Source: Tessaracoccus sp. OS52 (GTDB taxonomy: Bacteria > Actinomycetota > Actinomycetes > Propionibacteriales > Propionibacteriaceae). Taken from it: a stretch of 64,000 nucleotides of DNA. The DNA lies in the NCBI RefSeq assembly GCF_020687685.1, contig NZ_JAJEWM010000001.1, positions 806,001 through 870,000 on the forward strand, given 5' to 3'. The position numbers and the translations under genes are program-made. Position 1 is the first letter of the stretch; the number at the start of each line of letters is the position of its first letter. Positions 31,577-41,119 of this stretch are shown here, one piece after another. Below the pieces are notes generated by a model. It had not been told where the DNA came from, did no database searches, and was given only the letters and a program-made list of their open reading frames with translations.

Positions 31577-33042
31577 CCGCCACCAAACCCCTTGCAGACA
31601 CGGTGCCCGCCGGAGAGACGGCCACCGCCGTCGGCGCCCAACCCCTCAACGCCACCACCTACGACGCAGGCGAGCGGCCGCGGGTCCGGATCGTGCACCT
31701 CGGTCTGGGTGCCTTCCACCGGGCACACCAAGTCTGGTACACCGAGCAGGCCCACGACGGCTGGGGAATCGCCTCCTTCACGGGGCGTAGCCCGGAGGCG
31801 GCCGAGACGCTGTCCGCGCAGGATGGTCTCTACACGCTCGTCGAGCGTGGCCCCGTCGAGGACAAGATGACCATCATCAGCCATCTCGTGGAGGCCCATG
31901 ACGGCGCCGACCTCACCACGCTCGCCACCCTGATGGCCCAGGCGGAGGTCGGGATCGTCACCCTCACGATCACGGAGGCCGGCTACCGGCTGCGCCCGGG
32001 GAACACCGAGTTGGACGTCGACGACGAACAGGTCAGATCCGACGTCGCCGCCCTCTGCCAGAACTACGAGACCACCCACTTCACCCTCGGTCACGGTTTC
32101 GACGGCCGCAAGGTGAAGACCGCTCCCGCGCGCCTGGTCGTCGGCCTGGCCGCGCGCCGCGCCGCCGACGGCTGGCCCATCGCCATCGTCCCGTGCGACA
32201 ACCTTCCCAGCAACGGCACTGCCGCCAAGGCCGCCGTGCTCGGGATCGCCGAGTTGGTGGACCCGTTGCTGGCCAACTGGATCAGTGAGAACGTCTCGTT
32301 CGTGGACACCTCCATCGACCGCATCACTCCCCGCACCACCGATGAGGACCGGCAGGCGGTGGCCGAGGCCACCGGGTATGAGGATGCCTCACCGGTCATC
32401 ACCGAACCGTTCTCGTCCTGGGTGCTCGCCGGCGACTTCCCCGGTGGTCGCCCGGCGTGGGAGAACGCGGGCGCGGTCATCGTCGATGACCTGGAGGCCT
32501 TCGAGCGACGCAAGCTCTGGCTGCTCAACGGTTCGCATTCGCTCATGGCGTATGCGGGGGCGCTGCGCGGGCACGCCACCGTCGCCGCAGCCCTTTCCGA
32601 CCCCAAGGTCTCGGAGTGGGTGGAGCAGTTCTGGGACGCCGCGGCCAACCACCTCACCGACCCTGTCCTGGACATCCCCGGTTATCGCGCAGCGCTCCGC
32701 GAGCGGTTCAACAATCCGCGGATCGCGCACTACCTCGCCCAGATCGGCATGGATGGTTCGCTCAAGCTCGCGGCACGTGCGCTCCCGGTCTTCGCAGCCG
32801 AGAGGGAAGCCGGGCGTGACGGGACGGCTGCCCTGCGGCCTGTCGCCGCTTGGATGGACCGGGTCACCGAACAGGTGACCGCGGGTGAGACCGTCAAGGA
32901 CCCAGCCGGCCCGCGCATCGCGATCGCCGCCGGCAACGACGAACAGACCCGCGCCCTGCTTGCGGTGATCGACGAGAACCTGGCTGCCGACGACGCCGTC
33001 GTGGCTGCGCTCAAGTCCCTCCGCGGGACCTTCAAGGACTGA
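31573..33042 (+). CDS. uxuB: Fructuronate reductase / mannitol dehydrogenase family
   Basis: A 489-residue long-chain dehydrogenase of the mannitol dehydrogenase family. The N-terminal NAD site reads RIVHLGLGAFHRAHQVWYTE; IVPCDNLPSNG and KLWLLNGSHSLMAYAG are the conserved catalytic-domain motifs. UxuB reduces D-fructuronate to D-mannonate with NADH. The position between uxaC and the mannonate dehydratase gene supports UxuB over mannitol or altronate enzymes. GTG 31573 overlaps the uxaC stop. Confidence 0.88.
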   Translation: MTATKPLADTVPAGETATAVGAQPLNATTYDAGERPRVRIVHLGLGAFHRAHQVWYTEQAHDGWGIASFTGRSPEAAETLSAQDGLYTLVERGPVEDKMTIISHLVEAHDGADLTTLATLMAQAEVGIVTLTITEAGYRLRPGNTELDVDDEQVRSDVAALCQNYETTHFTLGHGFDGRKVKTAPARLVVGLAARRAADGWPIAIVPCDNLPSNGTAAKAAVLGIAELVDPLLANWISENVSFVDTSIDRITPRTTDEDRQAVAEATGYEDASPVITEPFSSWVLAGDFPGGRPAWENAGAVIVDDLEAFERRKLWLLNGSHSLMAYAGALRGHATVAAALSDPKVSEWVEQFWDAAANHLTDPVLDIPGYRAALRERFNNPRIAHYLAQIGMDGSLKLAARALPVFAAEREAGRDGTAALRPVAAWMDRVTEQVTAGETVKDPAGPRIAIAAGNDEQTRALLAVIDENLAADDAVVAALKSLRGTFKD

Positions 33043-33094
33043 ACAGCCAGCCACCACCGGCGCACGGCAGCGCCACCGCCGAAAGGAACAGTGA

Positions 33095-34324
33095 ATGAAG
33101 ATCACCAAGGCCGAAGTATTCGTGACCAGCCCGTCGCGGAACTTCGTCACGTTGCGCGTGGAGACCGACGAGGGATTCGTCGGCATCGGCGACGCCACGC
33201 TCAACGGCCGTGAGCTCGCCGTCGCCAGCTACCTCAAGGACCACGTCGCCCAGCTCCTGATCGGCAAGGATCCCCACCTGATCGAGGACACCTGGCAGTT
33301 CCTCTACCGCTCCTCGTACTGGCGGCGGGGCCCGGTCACGATGGCGGCGATCGCCGCAGTCGACATGGCACTGTGGGACATCAAGGGCAAGGTGGCCAAC
33401 CTGCCGGTCTACCAGTTGCTCGGGGGCGCTTCCCGCCGCGGTCTGCGCGCCTACGGCCACGCCTCAGGCACCGACCTGCCGTCGCTGTTCGACTCCATCA
33501 ATGAGCACCTTGAGCTCGGCTACAAGTCGGTCCGGGTCCAGACCGCAGTTCCCGGCATCAAGGCCGTCTACGGCGTGGCCGCCCAGGCGCAGGCCTCCGG
33601 CGCGCGCTACGACTACGAGCCGGCCGGGCGCGGGGCGTTCCCCACGGAGGAGGACTGGGACACGCGTGCGTACCTGCGCCACCTGCCCACGGTCTTCGAG
33701 GCCGTGCGCAACGAGTTCGGACCCGAGCTCCCGCTGCTCCATGACGGACATCACCGGATGACCCCGAACCAGGCTGCCAAGCTGGGCAAGGCGCTGGAGC
33801 CCTACGACCTGTTCTGGCTCGAGGACTGCACCCCTGCCGAGAACCAGGAGGGGCTGCGCCACGTGCGCAACCACACCACCACGCCACTGGCCATCGGCGA
33901 GATCTTCAACACCATCTGGGACTTCCAGCTGCTCATCAAGGAACAGCTCATCGACTACGTGCGGGCCGCTTCCACCCACTTCGGTGGCATCTCGCCGTTG
34001 AAGAAGGTGATGGCCTACGCCGAGCAGTACCAGATCAAGTCCGGATTCCACGGTCCCACGGACATCTCTCCCATCGGGTTCGCCGCACAGCTGCACGTCG
34101 GGCTTTCCATCCACAACTACGGCATCCAGGAGTACATGCAGCACTCCGACGCCACCAACCAGGTGTTCGAGCAGTCCATGACGTTCATCGACGGTTACCT
34201 GCACCCGGGTGACAACCCCGGCCTGGGCGTCGAGTTCAACGTGGAGGCCGCTGAGTCGTTCCCGTATCAGCAGGCCTACCTGCCCTACAACCGGCTCGTC
34301 GACGGAACGGTCCACGACTGGTGA
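33095..34324 (+). CDS. manD: D-mannonate dehydratase, enolase superfamily
   Basis: A 409-residue enolase-superfamily enzyme of the ManD/RspA type. The capping domain ([40 protein letters not shown]) is followed by the barrel with [36 protein letters not shown] and LAIGEIFN, giving D, E and E metal ligands, and [20 protein letters not shown]. It converts D-mannonate to 2-keto-3-deoxygluconate. It has a clear ribosome-binding site, AAAGGAACAG, before ATG 33095 and overlaps the kinase gene by four bases. It replaces the unrelated UxuA of E. coli. Confidence 0.9.
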   Translation: MKITKAEVFVTSPSRNFVTLRVETDEGFVGIGDATLNGRELAVASYLKDHVAQLLIGKDPHLIEDTWQFLYRSSYWRRGPVTMAAIAAVDMALWDIKGKVANLPVYQLLGGASRRGLRAYGHASGTDLPSLFDSINEHLELGYKSVRVQTAVPGIKAVYGVAAQAQASGARYDYEPAGRGAFPTEEDWDTRAYLRHLPTVFEAVRNEFGPELPLLHDGHHRMTPNQAAKLGKALEPYDLFWLEDCTPAENQEGLRHVRNHTTTPLAIGEIFNTIWDFQLLIKEQLIDYVRAASTHFGGISPLKKVMAYAEQYQIKSGFHGPTDISPIGFAAQLHVGLSIHNYGIQEYMQHSDATNQVFEQSMTFIDGYLHPGDNPGLGVEFNVEAAESFPYQQAYLPYNRLVDGTVHDW

Positions 34325-34872
34325 CCATTCATGATGCGGAGCCCGCGGCCGAGGCCGCGGGTTTCCGCGTGGTCGTCATGGGGGTGTCCGGCTGCGGGAA
34401 GTCCACCGTCGGGGCGCTGCTGGCTGCGGAACTGCAGGGCGCGTTCCTCGATGGTGACGCCCTGCACCCACAGGCCAACATCGACAAGATGAGCCGCGGC
34501 ATTCCCCTCGACGACGACGATCGCGCGCCGTGGCTCGCGGAGTGCGGCGCCCGACTGGGCGAGGCCCGAAGCCAGGGCCGGACCCTGGTGCTGGGTTGCT
34601 CCGCCCTCAAGCGGAGTTACCGGGACATCATCCGCGCCGGGGCGCCGGACACCATCTTCGTGCACCTGCACGGCACCAAGGAACTGCTCTGGGAGCGGAT
34701 GCAGGTCAGGCCCGGGCACTTCATGCCGGCCAGCCTCCTGGACTCGCAGCTTGCGACCCTCGAACTGCTCGGAGATGATGAGCAAGGTCGGGTCTTCGAC
34801 ATCATCGAACACCCGAGCGTCATCGTCCAGACCGCAGCGGACTGGCTGCGGGAGAGCCGGCCAGAAGCCTGA
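34321..34872 (+). CDS. gntK: Gluconokinase-family kinase
   Basis: A 183-residue shikimate-kinase-like P-loop enzyme with Walker [10 protein letters not shown] and the gluconokinase signatures [36 protein letters not shown] and [14 protein letters not shown]. The family phosphorylates D-gluconate to 6-phosphogluconate. The pathway beside it makes 2-keto-3-deoxygluconate, for which a KDG kinase would be expected; none is in the operon. Either KDG is handled elsewhere and this enzyme serves gluconate, or it has altered specificity. It overlaps manD by GTGA. Confidence 0.85.
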   Translation: MTIHDAEPAAEAAGFRVVVMGVSGCGKSTVGALLAAELQGAFLDGDALHPQANIDKMSRGIPLDDDDRAPWLAECGARLGEARSQGRTLVLGCSALKRSYRDIIRAGAPDTIFVHLHGTKELLWERMQVRPGHFMPASLLDSQLATLELLGDDEQGRVFDIIEHPSVIVQTAADWLRESRPEA

Positions 34873-34927
34873 CCGGACTCTTCCCCAACTCGCGTCCCCG
34901 AGCTGGTCGAGGGTCAGGGAACCTCCC

Positions 34928-36094
34928 TCAGGCTCCCCAGCCTGCCTGCTGGCCACCGACGCGCTCCTCGGAGATCTTGGCCAGGTATCCCGATTCGGCG
35001 AACGCCCGCATCGGATCGGCGGGCAACCCGCGCGACACGCGCCACTGCGCCAGATCCGCGCGGACGTCGGTGTAGAAGGCGTCCATCAGGATCCCATTGG
35101 CCCCCAGCACGTCGCCCGAGTGCTGTGCCTCGGCCAACGCCTCGCGGTCCACCAGCAAGGCCTTGGCGGTCATTTCCTGCACGTTCAGCACGGAGCGGAT
35201 CTGGCCGGGGATCTTGTCCTCGATGTTGTGGCACTGGTCCAGCATGAAGGCGACGGGACTGTCCTCATCAAGGCCACCCCCGTTGACCACCTCGAACATG
35301 ATCCGGAACAGCTGGAAGGGATCCGCGGCCCCGACGATGAGGTCGTCGTCGGCGTAGAAGCGTGAGTTGAAGTCGAACGAGCCGAGCTTGCCGAGCCGCA
35401 GCAGCTGGGCCACGATGAACTCGATGTTGGTGCCGGGCGCGTGGTGCCCGGTGTCCAGGCAGACCATCGCCTTGTCACCCAGGGCGGCGACCTGGACGTA
35501 GGAGGTGCCCCAGTCCGGGACATCGGTGTGGTAGAACGCCGGCTCGAAGAACTTGTACTCCAGGACGAGACGCTGGTCCTCACCCAGGCGTTCGTAGATC
35601 TTCACCAGCGAGTCGTGGAGCAGGTCCTGCCGGGCACGGATGCTCACCTGGCCGGGGTAGTTGCTGCCGTCGGCGAGCCAGATCTTGAGGTCACGGGAGC
35701 CGGTGGCGTCCATGATGTCGAGGCACTCGAGGTGGTGGTCGACGGCCTGCTGCCGCACCGCGGGATCAGAATGTGTCAGGGACCCGAACTTGTAGATGTC
35801 ATCCTGGAACGTGTTGGAGTTGACCGTGCCGAGGCCAACTCCCAGATCCTCGGCGTAGCGCCGGAGTTCGGCGTAGTCCTCCACCTTGTCCCAGGGGATG
35901 TGGAGCGCCACTGCGGGTGCGAGCCCGGTGTACTTGTGCACCTGGGCGGCGTCGGCCAGCTTCTCCTGGACCGTCCGGGGGGTGCCGGGCGTGCCGAACA
36001 CCTTGAAGCGCGTGCCCGAGTTTCCGTAGGCCCAGGACGGCACCTCGATGCTCTGGCGAGCCAGGATGTCCAGGGTCTCTTGGGGGATGGTCAT
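34928..36094 (-). CDS. rhaI: L-rhamnose isomerase
   Basis: A 388-residue enzyme of the RhaI type (as in Pseudomonas/Actinobacteria), distinct from E. coli RhaA. Family segments are WAYGNSGTRFKVFGTPGTPR, VALHIPWDKVEDYAELRRYA, GLGTVNSNTFQDD, DLKIWLADGSNYPGQ, EYKFFEPAFYHTDVPDWG, CLDTGHHAPGTNIEF and FDFNSRFYADDDL, which supply the metal-binding E, D and H. It converts L-rhamnose to L-rhamnulose. ATG 36094 has GGAGAG upstream. It is the last gene of the rhamnose operon. Confidence 0.93.
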   Translation of the reverse strand: MTIPQETLDILARQSIEVPSWAYGNSGTRFKVFGTPGTPRTVQEKLADAAQVHKYTGLAPAVALHIPWDKVEDYAELRRYAEDLGVGLGTVNSNTFQDDIYKFGSLTHSDPAVRQQAVDHHLECLDIMDATGSRDLKIWLADGSNYPGQVSIRARQDLLHDSLVKIYERLGEDQRLVLEYKFFEPAFYHTDVPDWGTSYVQVAALGDKAMVCLDTGHHAPGTNIEFIVAQLLRLGKLGSFDFNSRFYADDDLIVGAADPFQLFRIMFEVVNGGGLDEDSPVAFMLDQCHNIEDKIPGQIRSVLNVQEMTAKALLVDREALAEAQHSGDVLGANGILMDAFYTDVRADLAQWRVSRGLPADPMRAFAESGYLAKISEERVGGQQAGWGA

Positions 36095-36101
36095 GGTGTT
36101 C

Positions 36102-36467
36102 TCAGCTCTCCTTCTGAGCATCGGTGACGCTCTCAAGTTGGGTCTCCAGGTGGAAGACCTCTTCGATCGGCTGGAAGCCGACGTCCGGGGTGGAGTCCAG
36201 GCCGACGAAGAACGCGCTCATCTCGGCCTGCCAGCGCGCGTTCACCTCCGTGGCGGCCATGGCCGCCTGCGCGGCCGCCAGGTCCTCGCTCTCCACGTAG
36301 GCGATGAGCAACCCGTCCGGCCGGAGGAACAGGGAGTAGTTGTGCCAGCCCGAGTCCTTGAGGGCGCGCAGCATCTCGGGCCAGACGGCGGCGTGGCGCT
36401 GCTTGTACTCGTCGAGGCGGGCGGGGTCCACCTGCGCGTACAGGCAATAACGGCGAAGTTCAGACAT
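36102..36467 (-). CDS. rhaM: L-rhamnose mutarotase
   Basis: A 121-residue dimeric alpha+beta-barrel protein: RRYCLYAQVDPARLDEYKQR, HAAVWPEMLRALKDSGWHNY, SLFLRPDGLLIAYVE and a C-terminal PIEEVFHL. These are the RhaM family features with the conserved H (in RHAAVWPEM), Y and W residues. It interconverts alpha and beta anomers of L-rhamnose. ATG 36467 overlaps the end of the isomerase-like gene by eight bases, and it is followed after seven bases by rhaI. Confidence 0.92.
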   Translation of the reverse strand: MSELRRYCLYAQVDPARLDEYKQRHAAVWPEMLRALKDSGWHNYSLFLRPDGLLIAYVESEDLAAAQAAMAATEVNARWQAEMSAFFVGLDSTPDVGFQPIEEVFHLETQLESVTDAQKES

Positions 36468-37893
36468 GTCGGTGCTCGATTCCAAGAAGTGATGCGGCAG
36501 CCGCGACGGTGGCCGCCTGGTGGCCGGTGCACAGCGCCCAGTGGTGTCCGACGCCTGTGGTGCTCCAGTGGTCCACCCACTCGCCGGGGTCGCGTCCGAA
36601 GTCGACGCGGGAGGTGGTGTTTCCGATCTGCAGCAGCGGGCCGTCGACGACAGTGCCCTCGGAGGTCACCAGCACGTACGAGCCGTCCCGGTGCTGTCCG
36701 AGGCCCAGTGTGGTGACCGGACCGTGGGCGACGTCGAACTCGACGGATACGCCCCACCCGCGCTTGCCGTGGTAGACCCCCAGGCCCCGGAGCAGCGGCT
36801 TGTTGGCGGAGATGGCGAGGTGGGCGGGGCCGTCGTGTCCCATCTCCACCACCTCGTCGAGGTAGTTGAGTGCCTGGATTTCTGTGAAGGAGCCGCCGGC
36901 GCCGAGGCTCTGGGCGATCAGCATCGCAACGGAGGTGCGCAGTTCGTACTCACCCGCCATCGGAACCCCGCGGGCGGTGAGCAGGGAAGCGCCCAGGATC
37001 ATGCCTGCACCAAGACGCTCATGCAGTTCGCCAGCCAGCCCGCGATGGTAGTAGGCCAGGGAGTCAAGGTCGAAGTCCGCCACCAGGCGGTCCAGCCCGA
37101 CCGACACCTGCGCGGCCCAGCGGAAGTCTTCGTCGACGACCGAATCATCCAGCGTGAACACCTGGCGGGCCAGGTCCATCCGCTCGTCGATCTCGGAGGC
37201 CTCGACGGCCATCACGCGCTCGCGCAGGTCGTCGAACTCCAGGACCTCGACGTGGCTGCCGAAGGTGGTGGAGACCGTCGTGAGGTCGGTGGAGACGTCG
37301 AGCATGCCCGGGTAGAGGTGCCCCATCAGACCATGACGGGCACGGCGCAGGCGCGAACGCGCGCCGGCGGCACGCACCCACTGCAGGATCCGCTCCCACG
37401 CCCGGTCCTGACGGAGCCATCCGCTGACTGAGCGGAACTCGATGCCGGCCCGGCGGAACGTGTTGGCCATCTCGGGGACCGGGCACTGGCCGCAGTAGGC
37501 CAGCCACTCACCGGTGCCGAAAGTGTTGTGGTCCATCTTCTCGGTGGGCTGCAGGTCGATGCACAGCACCGGCGCTCCGACGCGCTGCGCGATGGGCAGC
37601 ACCATGGACGAGGTCAGGTAGGTGGTCAGGTGGATGACCACGAGGTCACAGTCGGCCAGACGCAGCTTCTCAGCGGCGGCGAGCGAGTCGTGCGGGTCCG
37701 ACACGAACCCCGCGTCGACGACCTCGGCGTCCAGTTCCTCGAAGCGGCCGGCCACGTAGGCCACGCACTCCTTGAGTTGTGGCAGCAGGTGGGGGAACTG
37801 GTCCCAGTAGGCGCCCAGTCCACCACTGACCAGCCCGATCCGCAGAGCTGGGCGTGCCGGTTTCGGCAGGTTGTCGAGAGCGTCCGTGCCCAT
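36460..37893 (-). CDS. L-fucose/L-arabinose isomerase-family protein
   Basis: A 477-residue protein of the AraA/FucI fold. The N-terminal domain reads RIGLVSGGLGAYWDQFPHL then CDLVVIHLTTYLTSSMVLPI and APVLCIDLQPT; the C-terminal part has MAGEYELRTSVAMLIAQSLG, GGSFTEIQALNYLDE and GVGHHWALCTGHQA. The E and H ligand positions of these isomerases appear kept. It sits inside the rhamnose operon although RhaI already supplies rhamnose isomerase, so it may act on a related L-sugar such as L-lyxose, L-mannose or L-fucose, or on a downstream intermediate. GAAGGA precedes ATG 37893. Confidence 0.75.
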   Translation of the reverse strand: MGTDALDNLPKPARPALRIGLVSGGLGAYWDQFPHLLPQLKECVAYVAGRFEELDAEVVDAGFVSDPHDSLAAAEKLRLADCDLVVIHLTTYLTSSMVLPIAQRVGAPVLCIDLQPTEKMDHNTFGTGEWLAYCGQCPVPEMANTFRRAGIEFRSVSGWLRQDRAWERILQWVRAAGARSRLRRARHGLMGHLYPGMLDVSTDLTTVSTTFGSHVEVLEFDDLRERVMAVEASEIDERMDLARQVFTLDDSVVDEDFRWAAQVSVGLDRLVADFDLDSLAYYHRGLAGELHERLGAGMILGASLLTARGVPMAGEYELRTSVAMLIAQSLGAGGSFTEIQALNYLDEVVEMGHDGPAHLAISANKPLLRGLGVYHGKRGWGVSVEFDVAHGPVTTLGLGQHRDGSYVLVTSEGTVVDGPLLQIGNTTSRVDFGRDPGEWVDHWSTTGVGHHWALCTGHQAATVAAAASLLGIEHRHV

Positions 37894-37925
37894 GGTCGTC
37901 CTTCTTGGTTGCTGTGGCGGGGTGG

Positions 37926-37962
37926 GGCCCGCCGGATCCTCGGGGGAAGGATCCGGCGGGCC
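37926..37962 (-). terminator. Strong hairpin between rhaS and isomerase-like gene
   Basis: GGCCCGCCGGATCCT (37926-37940) is the exact complement of AGGATCCGGCGGGCC (37948-37962), a 15-bp stem with a 7-base loop and no T-run. In the middle of an operon just after the binding-protein gene, it most likely protects the upstream mRNA from decay or partly attenuates the enzymes downstream. Confidence 0.75.
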
Positions 37963-37968
37963 GATGGC

Positions 37969-39048
37969 TCAGAAGTCGTAGTCGTCGATGTTGTCCGCGT
38001 TGAAGCGAACCGGGGGACCGACGATGATGACGCTGTTCTCGCCGACCTCGCGCTCGCCCATCTCTCCGGCGGTGAACTTGTCGCCGACGGCTCCGGTCAT
38101 CTCACCGGTGGCCAGTGCCATGCCCGCGTAGGCGGACACATAGCCCAGCTGTGCCGGATCCCAGAGTGCGAACTCGGTGACGGTCCCGTCCTTCACGAAC
38201 GAGCGCATCTCGTTGGGCAGGCCGAGTCCGGTGAGTGCGACCTTGCCCTTGTACTCCGACGTCGACAGGTAACGTGCGGTGGCTGCGATGCCGACGGTGG
38301 TGGGGGAGATGATGCCCTTGAGGTCCGGGTGGGCCTGCAGGAGTCCCTGGGCCTCCTGGAACGACTTGGTGTCGTCGTCGTCGCCGTAGACCTTCGCCAC
38401 GAGGTTGATGTCGGCGTAGTCAGGGTTGCTCGCCAACTCCTCCTCCATGAACTTGATCCACTCGTTCTGGTTGGTGGCGTTCGCGGTGGCCGAGAGGATG
38501 GCGATGTCGCCCTCCCCGCCGATCTGCTCGGCGATCATCTCCACCTGGATCTTTGCCACGTCCTCGGCCACCACCTGGCTGACGAACACGTCGCGGCAGT
38601 CAGGGTTGGCGTCGGAGTCGAACGCGACGATCTTGGCGCCACCGGCGCGGGCCTCCTCAAGTGCCGAGCAGACGGCATCGGGGTCGTTGGCCGCGATCAC
38701 GATCACGTTGGTGCCGGCCTGCGTCTCGGCGTTGATGAACGACACCTGGCTGGACGCGGACGCGTCCAGGGGGCCGACGACGTTGGCCTCGACGAAGCCC
38801 GCCTCCTCGGCACCGGTCTCGCCGCCGCCGAGAACGACGTCGGTGTAGGGGTTGTTGAGCTGCTTGGGGATGAACGTGATGGTGAGGTCCTCGGCCGGGG
38901 GAGCGGCCGTGTCACCCGTGGCTGCGGTGTCGGTGGCATCCGGGGTCGCTCCCGGCTCCGATGTCTCCCCGCCGCAGGCGGTCAGAGCCAACGACGCGAC
39001 CGCCAGGAGCGCGCCGATCCTCATTGACAGGCGGTACTTGCTGGACAT
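37969..39048 (-). CDS. rhaS: Rhamnose ABC transporter, substrate-binding lipoprotein
   Basis: A 359-residue lipoprotein. The signal peptide ends in LALTAC with the lipobox cysteine, followed by an acidic Thr/Ala/Glu linker. The mature domain is a sugar-binding fold of the ribose/rhamnose class (ITFIPKQLNNPYTDVVLGGG, GTNVIVIAANDPDAVCSALE, KIVAFDSDANPDCRDVFVSQ, ISPTTVGIAATARYL, VALTGLGLPNEM). Members capture the sugar outside the membrane and deliver it to RhaP/RhaQ. ATG 39048 is chosen because AAAGGA lies at a proper distance; ATG 39057 is too close to it. Confidence 0.88.
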   Translation of the reverse strand: MSSKYRLSMRIGALLAVASLALTACGGETSEPGATPDATDTAATGDTAAPPAEDLTITFIPKQLNNPYTDVVLGGGETGAEEAGFVEANVVGPLDASASSQVSFINAETQAGTNVIVIAANDPDAVCSALEEARAGGAKIVAFDSDANPDCRDVFVSQVVAEDVAKIQVEMIAEQIGGEGDIAILSATANATNQNEWIKFMEEELASNPDYADINLVAKVYGDDDDTKSFQEAQGLLQAHPDLKGIISPTTVGIAATARYLSTSEYKGKVALTGLGLPNEMRSFVKDGTVTEFALWDPAQLGYVSAYAGMALATGEMTGAVGDKFTAGEMGEREVGENSVIIVGPPVRFNADNIDDYDF

Positions 39049-39062
39049 TTTTCCCATTCCTT

Positions 39063-40127
39063 TCAGACGCCGACGGCGTCAGCTGATGTTGTACCCGGGG
39101 TCAGACCCCGGGAACCTCGGCGGCGGTGCCGCCATGAACTCCACGAGGCCGCGATCGACGGGGCCACGACGGAGATGATCAGCAGGAGACCGGTGATGGT
39201 GACCAGCACCACCTCGGGGATCCTGTTGAGACGAAGGGCGTAGTTGATCACGCCGATGATGAGGACGCCACAGACCGAGCCCCAGATGGAACCCCTGCCG
39301 CCGAAGACCGAGACGCCTCCGAGGACGACGGCCGCGATGACGGTCAGTTCCAGCCCGGTGGCGTTGTCGCTGCGGGCGCTGGAGTAGCGCAGGGTCCAGA
39401 AGATGCCGGCGAGCGCGGCGATGAAGCCGGAGGCGGCCAGCGCGTACAGCCGCGAGGCCTTGGTGTTGACACCGACGAACCGCGCTGCCTCGATGCTGTT
39501 CCCCAGTGCGAACAGCCCACGGCCGTAGGGGGTCAGGTGCAGCGCGACGGCGAAGACGATCACTATCAGCGCGACGGGGATGACGATCTGCGGGATCCCG
39601 GTTCCGCCGAGGGGCGAGGTGACGTAGGCCGTCGCCGCGTCGGGGAAGTTCGCGACGGCGTTGTCACCGATCACGACGAGCGCCAGCCCTCGGAACAGTG
39701 CGAGGGTGCCGATGGTCACGGCCAGCGCGGGCAGACCCACGTACGCCGACATCAGACCGTTGAACACGCCACACGCGAGACCGATGACCAGGCACGTCAC
39801 CACGGCCAGCCAGAACGGCGTCCCGCCGGCGTAGAGGACGCCGAGGACCGCGCTGGAGAGTCCGGCGACGCTGGCCACCGAGAGGTCGATGTCACCGTTG
39901 ATCATGACAAGCGTCATCGGCATGGCCATCAGCAGGGTGGCGACGACGTCGAGCAGCAGGAAGGTCGCCGTCCTGGGCTGCGCGAACCGGGGGATCATCA
40001 GCACCGCGAACAGGACCAACGCGACCAGGATGTAGGTCATGAGGGCGTCGCGGCTGGTGAACAGGCGCCGCAGCCCGTGCGCGGCAGGCTTGGTGGACGG
40101 CAGGACCAGCGTTTCGGTCTCGGTCAT
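39063..40127 (-). CDS. rhaQ: Rhamnose ABC transporter permease
   Basis: A 354-residue permease of the ribose/rhamnose (AraH/RbsC) class with about ten membrane helices. It contains VMINGDIDLSVASVAGLSSA and YSSARSDNATGLELTVIAAV followed by VLGGVSVFGGRGSIWGSV, the conserved EL...A.vvlGG.s..GG.G loop that contacts the ATPase. Its ATG overlaps the stop of rhaP (ATGA), and rhaS follows after 14 bases. It forms the channel with RhaP. Confidence 0.88.
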   Translation of the reverse strand: MTETETLVLPSTKPAAHGLRRLFTSRDALMTYILVALVLFAVLMIPRFAQPRTATFLLLDVVATLLMAMPMTLVMINGDIDLSVASVAGLSSAVLGVLYAGGTPFWLAVVTCLVIGLACGVFNGLMSAYVGLPALAVTIGTLALFRGLALVVIGDNAVANFPDAATAYVTSPLGGTGIPQIVIPVALIVIVFAVALHLTPYGRGLFALGNSIEAARFVGVNTKASRLYALAASGFIAALAGIFWTLRYSSARSDNATGLELTVIAAVVLGGVSVFGGRGSIWGSVCGVLIIGVINYALRLNRIPEVVLVTITGLLLIISVVAPSIAASWSSWRHRRRGSRGLTPGTTSADAVGV

Positions 40128-41119
40128 GCCGCTACCGCCTTCCTGAGCTTGGTGTCACGGCGGAGGACAGCGAGCCGGTCGATGAGGATCGAGGCGAGGA
40201 TCAGTGCGCCGACGACCGCCTGCTGCCAGAACTTGTCGACGCCGACCGCCGTGAGTGCCCCCGTGATGGTGGTCAGCAGCAGGGCGCCGATGGCGGCTCC
40301 TGCCGCGGTGCCGACGCCGCCGACGATCGCGACGCCGCCGACGACGGCGGCGGCCACGACCTCCAGTTCCATGCCGGTTCCCGTGGTGGCGCCGACCGAG
40401 TTGAACCGGCTGGCGTAGAGCACGCCGGCCAGTCCGACCAGGGCACCGTTGAGCACGAACGCGGAGAACACCCGCTTGCCCACGGGGATGCCGTAGACCA
40501 CTGCGGCCGACGGGTCCGATCCGATGGCGTAGAGGTCTCTTCCGGACCGGGTGTAGCGCTGGGTCAGGGTGACCAGCACGATCACGATGATGGCGATGAT
40601 CGTGATGATCGGGACTCCGACGACGGTGCTCACGCTCAGGTTGCCGAACGCCTCGGGGCGGTCGCCAGCGAAGTACTGGGTGGATCCGGCCCACCAGTTG
40701 TTGACGCCCCGGAACACGTACAGCGTTCCCAGGGTGATGACCATGGCGGGGACGTGTGCGGTGGTGACCAGGGCGCCGTTGATGGAGCCGAGGACCGCCC
40801 CGAACGCGGTACCCGCCAGGAAGACCACGATGATGGGGATGTCAGGGAACTGGTGGAACAGCGTGCCGGTGAGAAACGCGGTGAGGCCGAGCATCGATCC
40901 CGCGGACAGGTCGACGCTCTTGGTCGAGATGATCAGCGCCTGGCCAGCGGCCATGATCATCATGATGGTCGCGTTGAGCAGGAGGTCCTTCAGGCCCTGC
41001 TCGGACAGGAATCTTGGGTTGGCCAGCCACGTGAACAGCACGAGCAGGACCAGTGCCATGGTGACGGGGAACTCCCGCATGCCTAGAACTGAGCGCCATC
41101 CCTTGCTCGCGGCGTTCAT
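40124..41119 (-). CDS. rhaP: Rhamnose ABC transporter permease
   Basis: A 331-residue permease, paralogue of RhaQ. ATG 41119 overlaps the ATPase stop (ATGA). It has about ten membrane helices, the segment IISTKSVDLSAGSMLGLTAF, and VGATTGTGMELEVVAAAVVG followed by GVAIVGGVGTAAGAAIGALL, the ATPase-contact loop. It pairs with RhaQ to form a heterodimeric pore in the inner membrane. Confidence 0.88.
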   Translation of the reverse strand: MNAASKGWRSVLGMREFPVTMALVLLVLFTWLANPRFLSEQGLKDLLLNATIMMIMAAGQALIISTKSVDLSAGSMLGLTAFLTGTLFHQFPDIPIIVVFLAGTAFGAVLGSINGALVTTAHVPAMVITLGTLYVFRGVNNWWAGSTQYFAGDRPEAFGNLSVSTVVGVPIITIIAIIVIVLVTLTQRYTRSGRDLYAIGSDPSAAVVYGIPVGKRVFSAFVLNGALVGLAGVLYASRFNSVGATTGTGMELEVVAAAVVGGVAIVGGVGTAAGAAIGALLLTTITGALTAVGVDKFWQQAVVGALILASILIDRLAVLRRDTKLRKAVAA

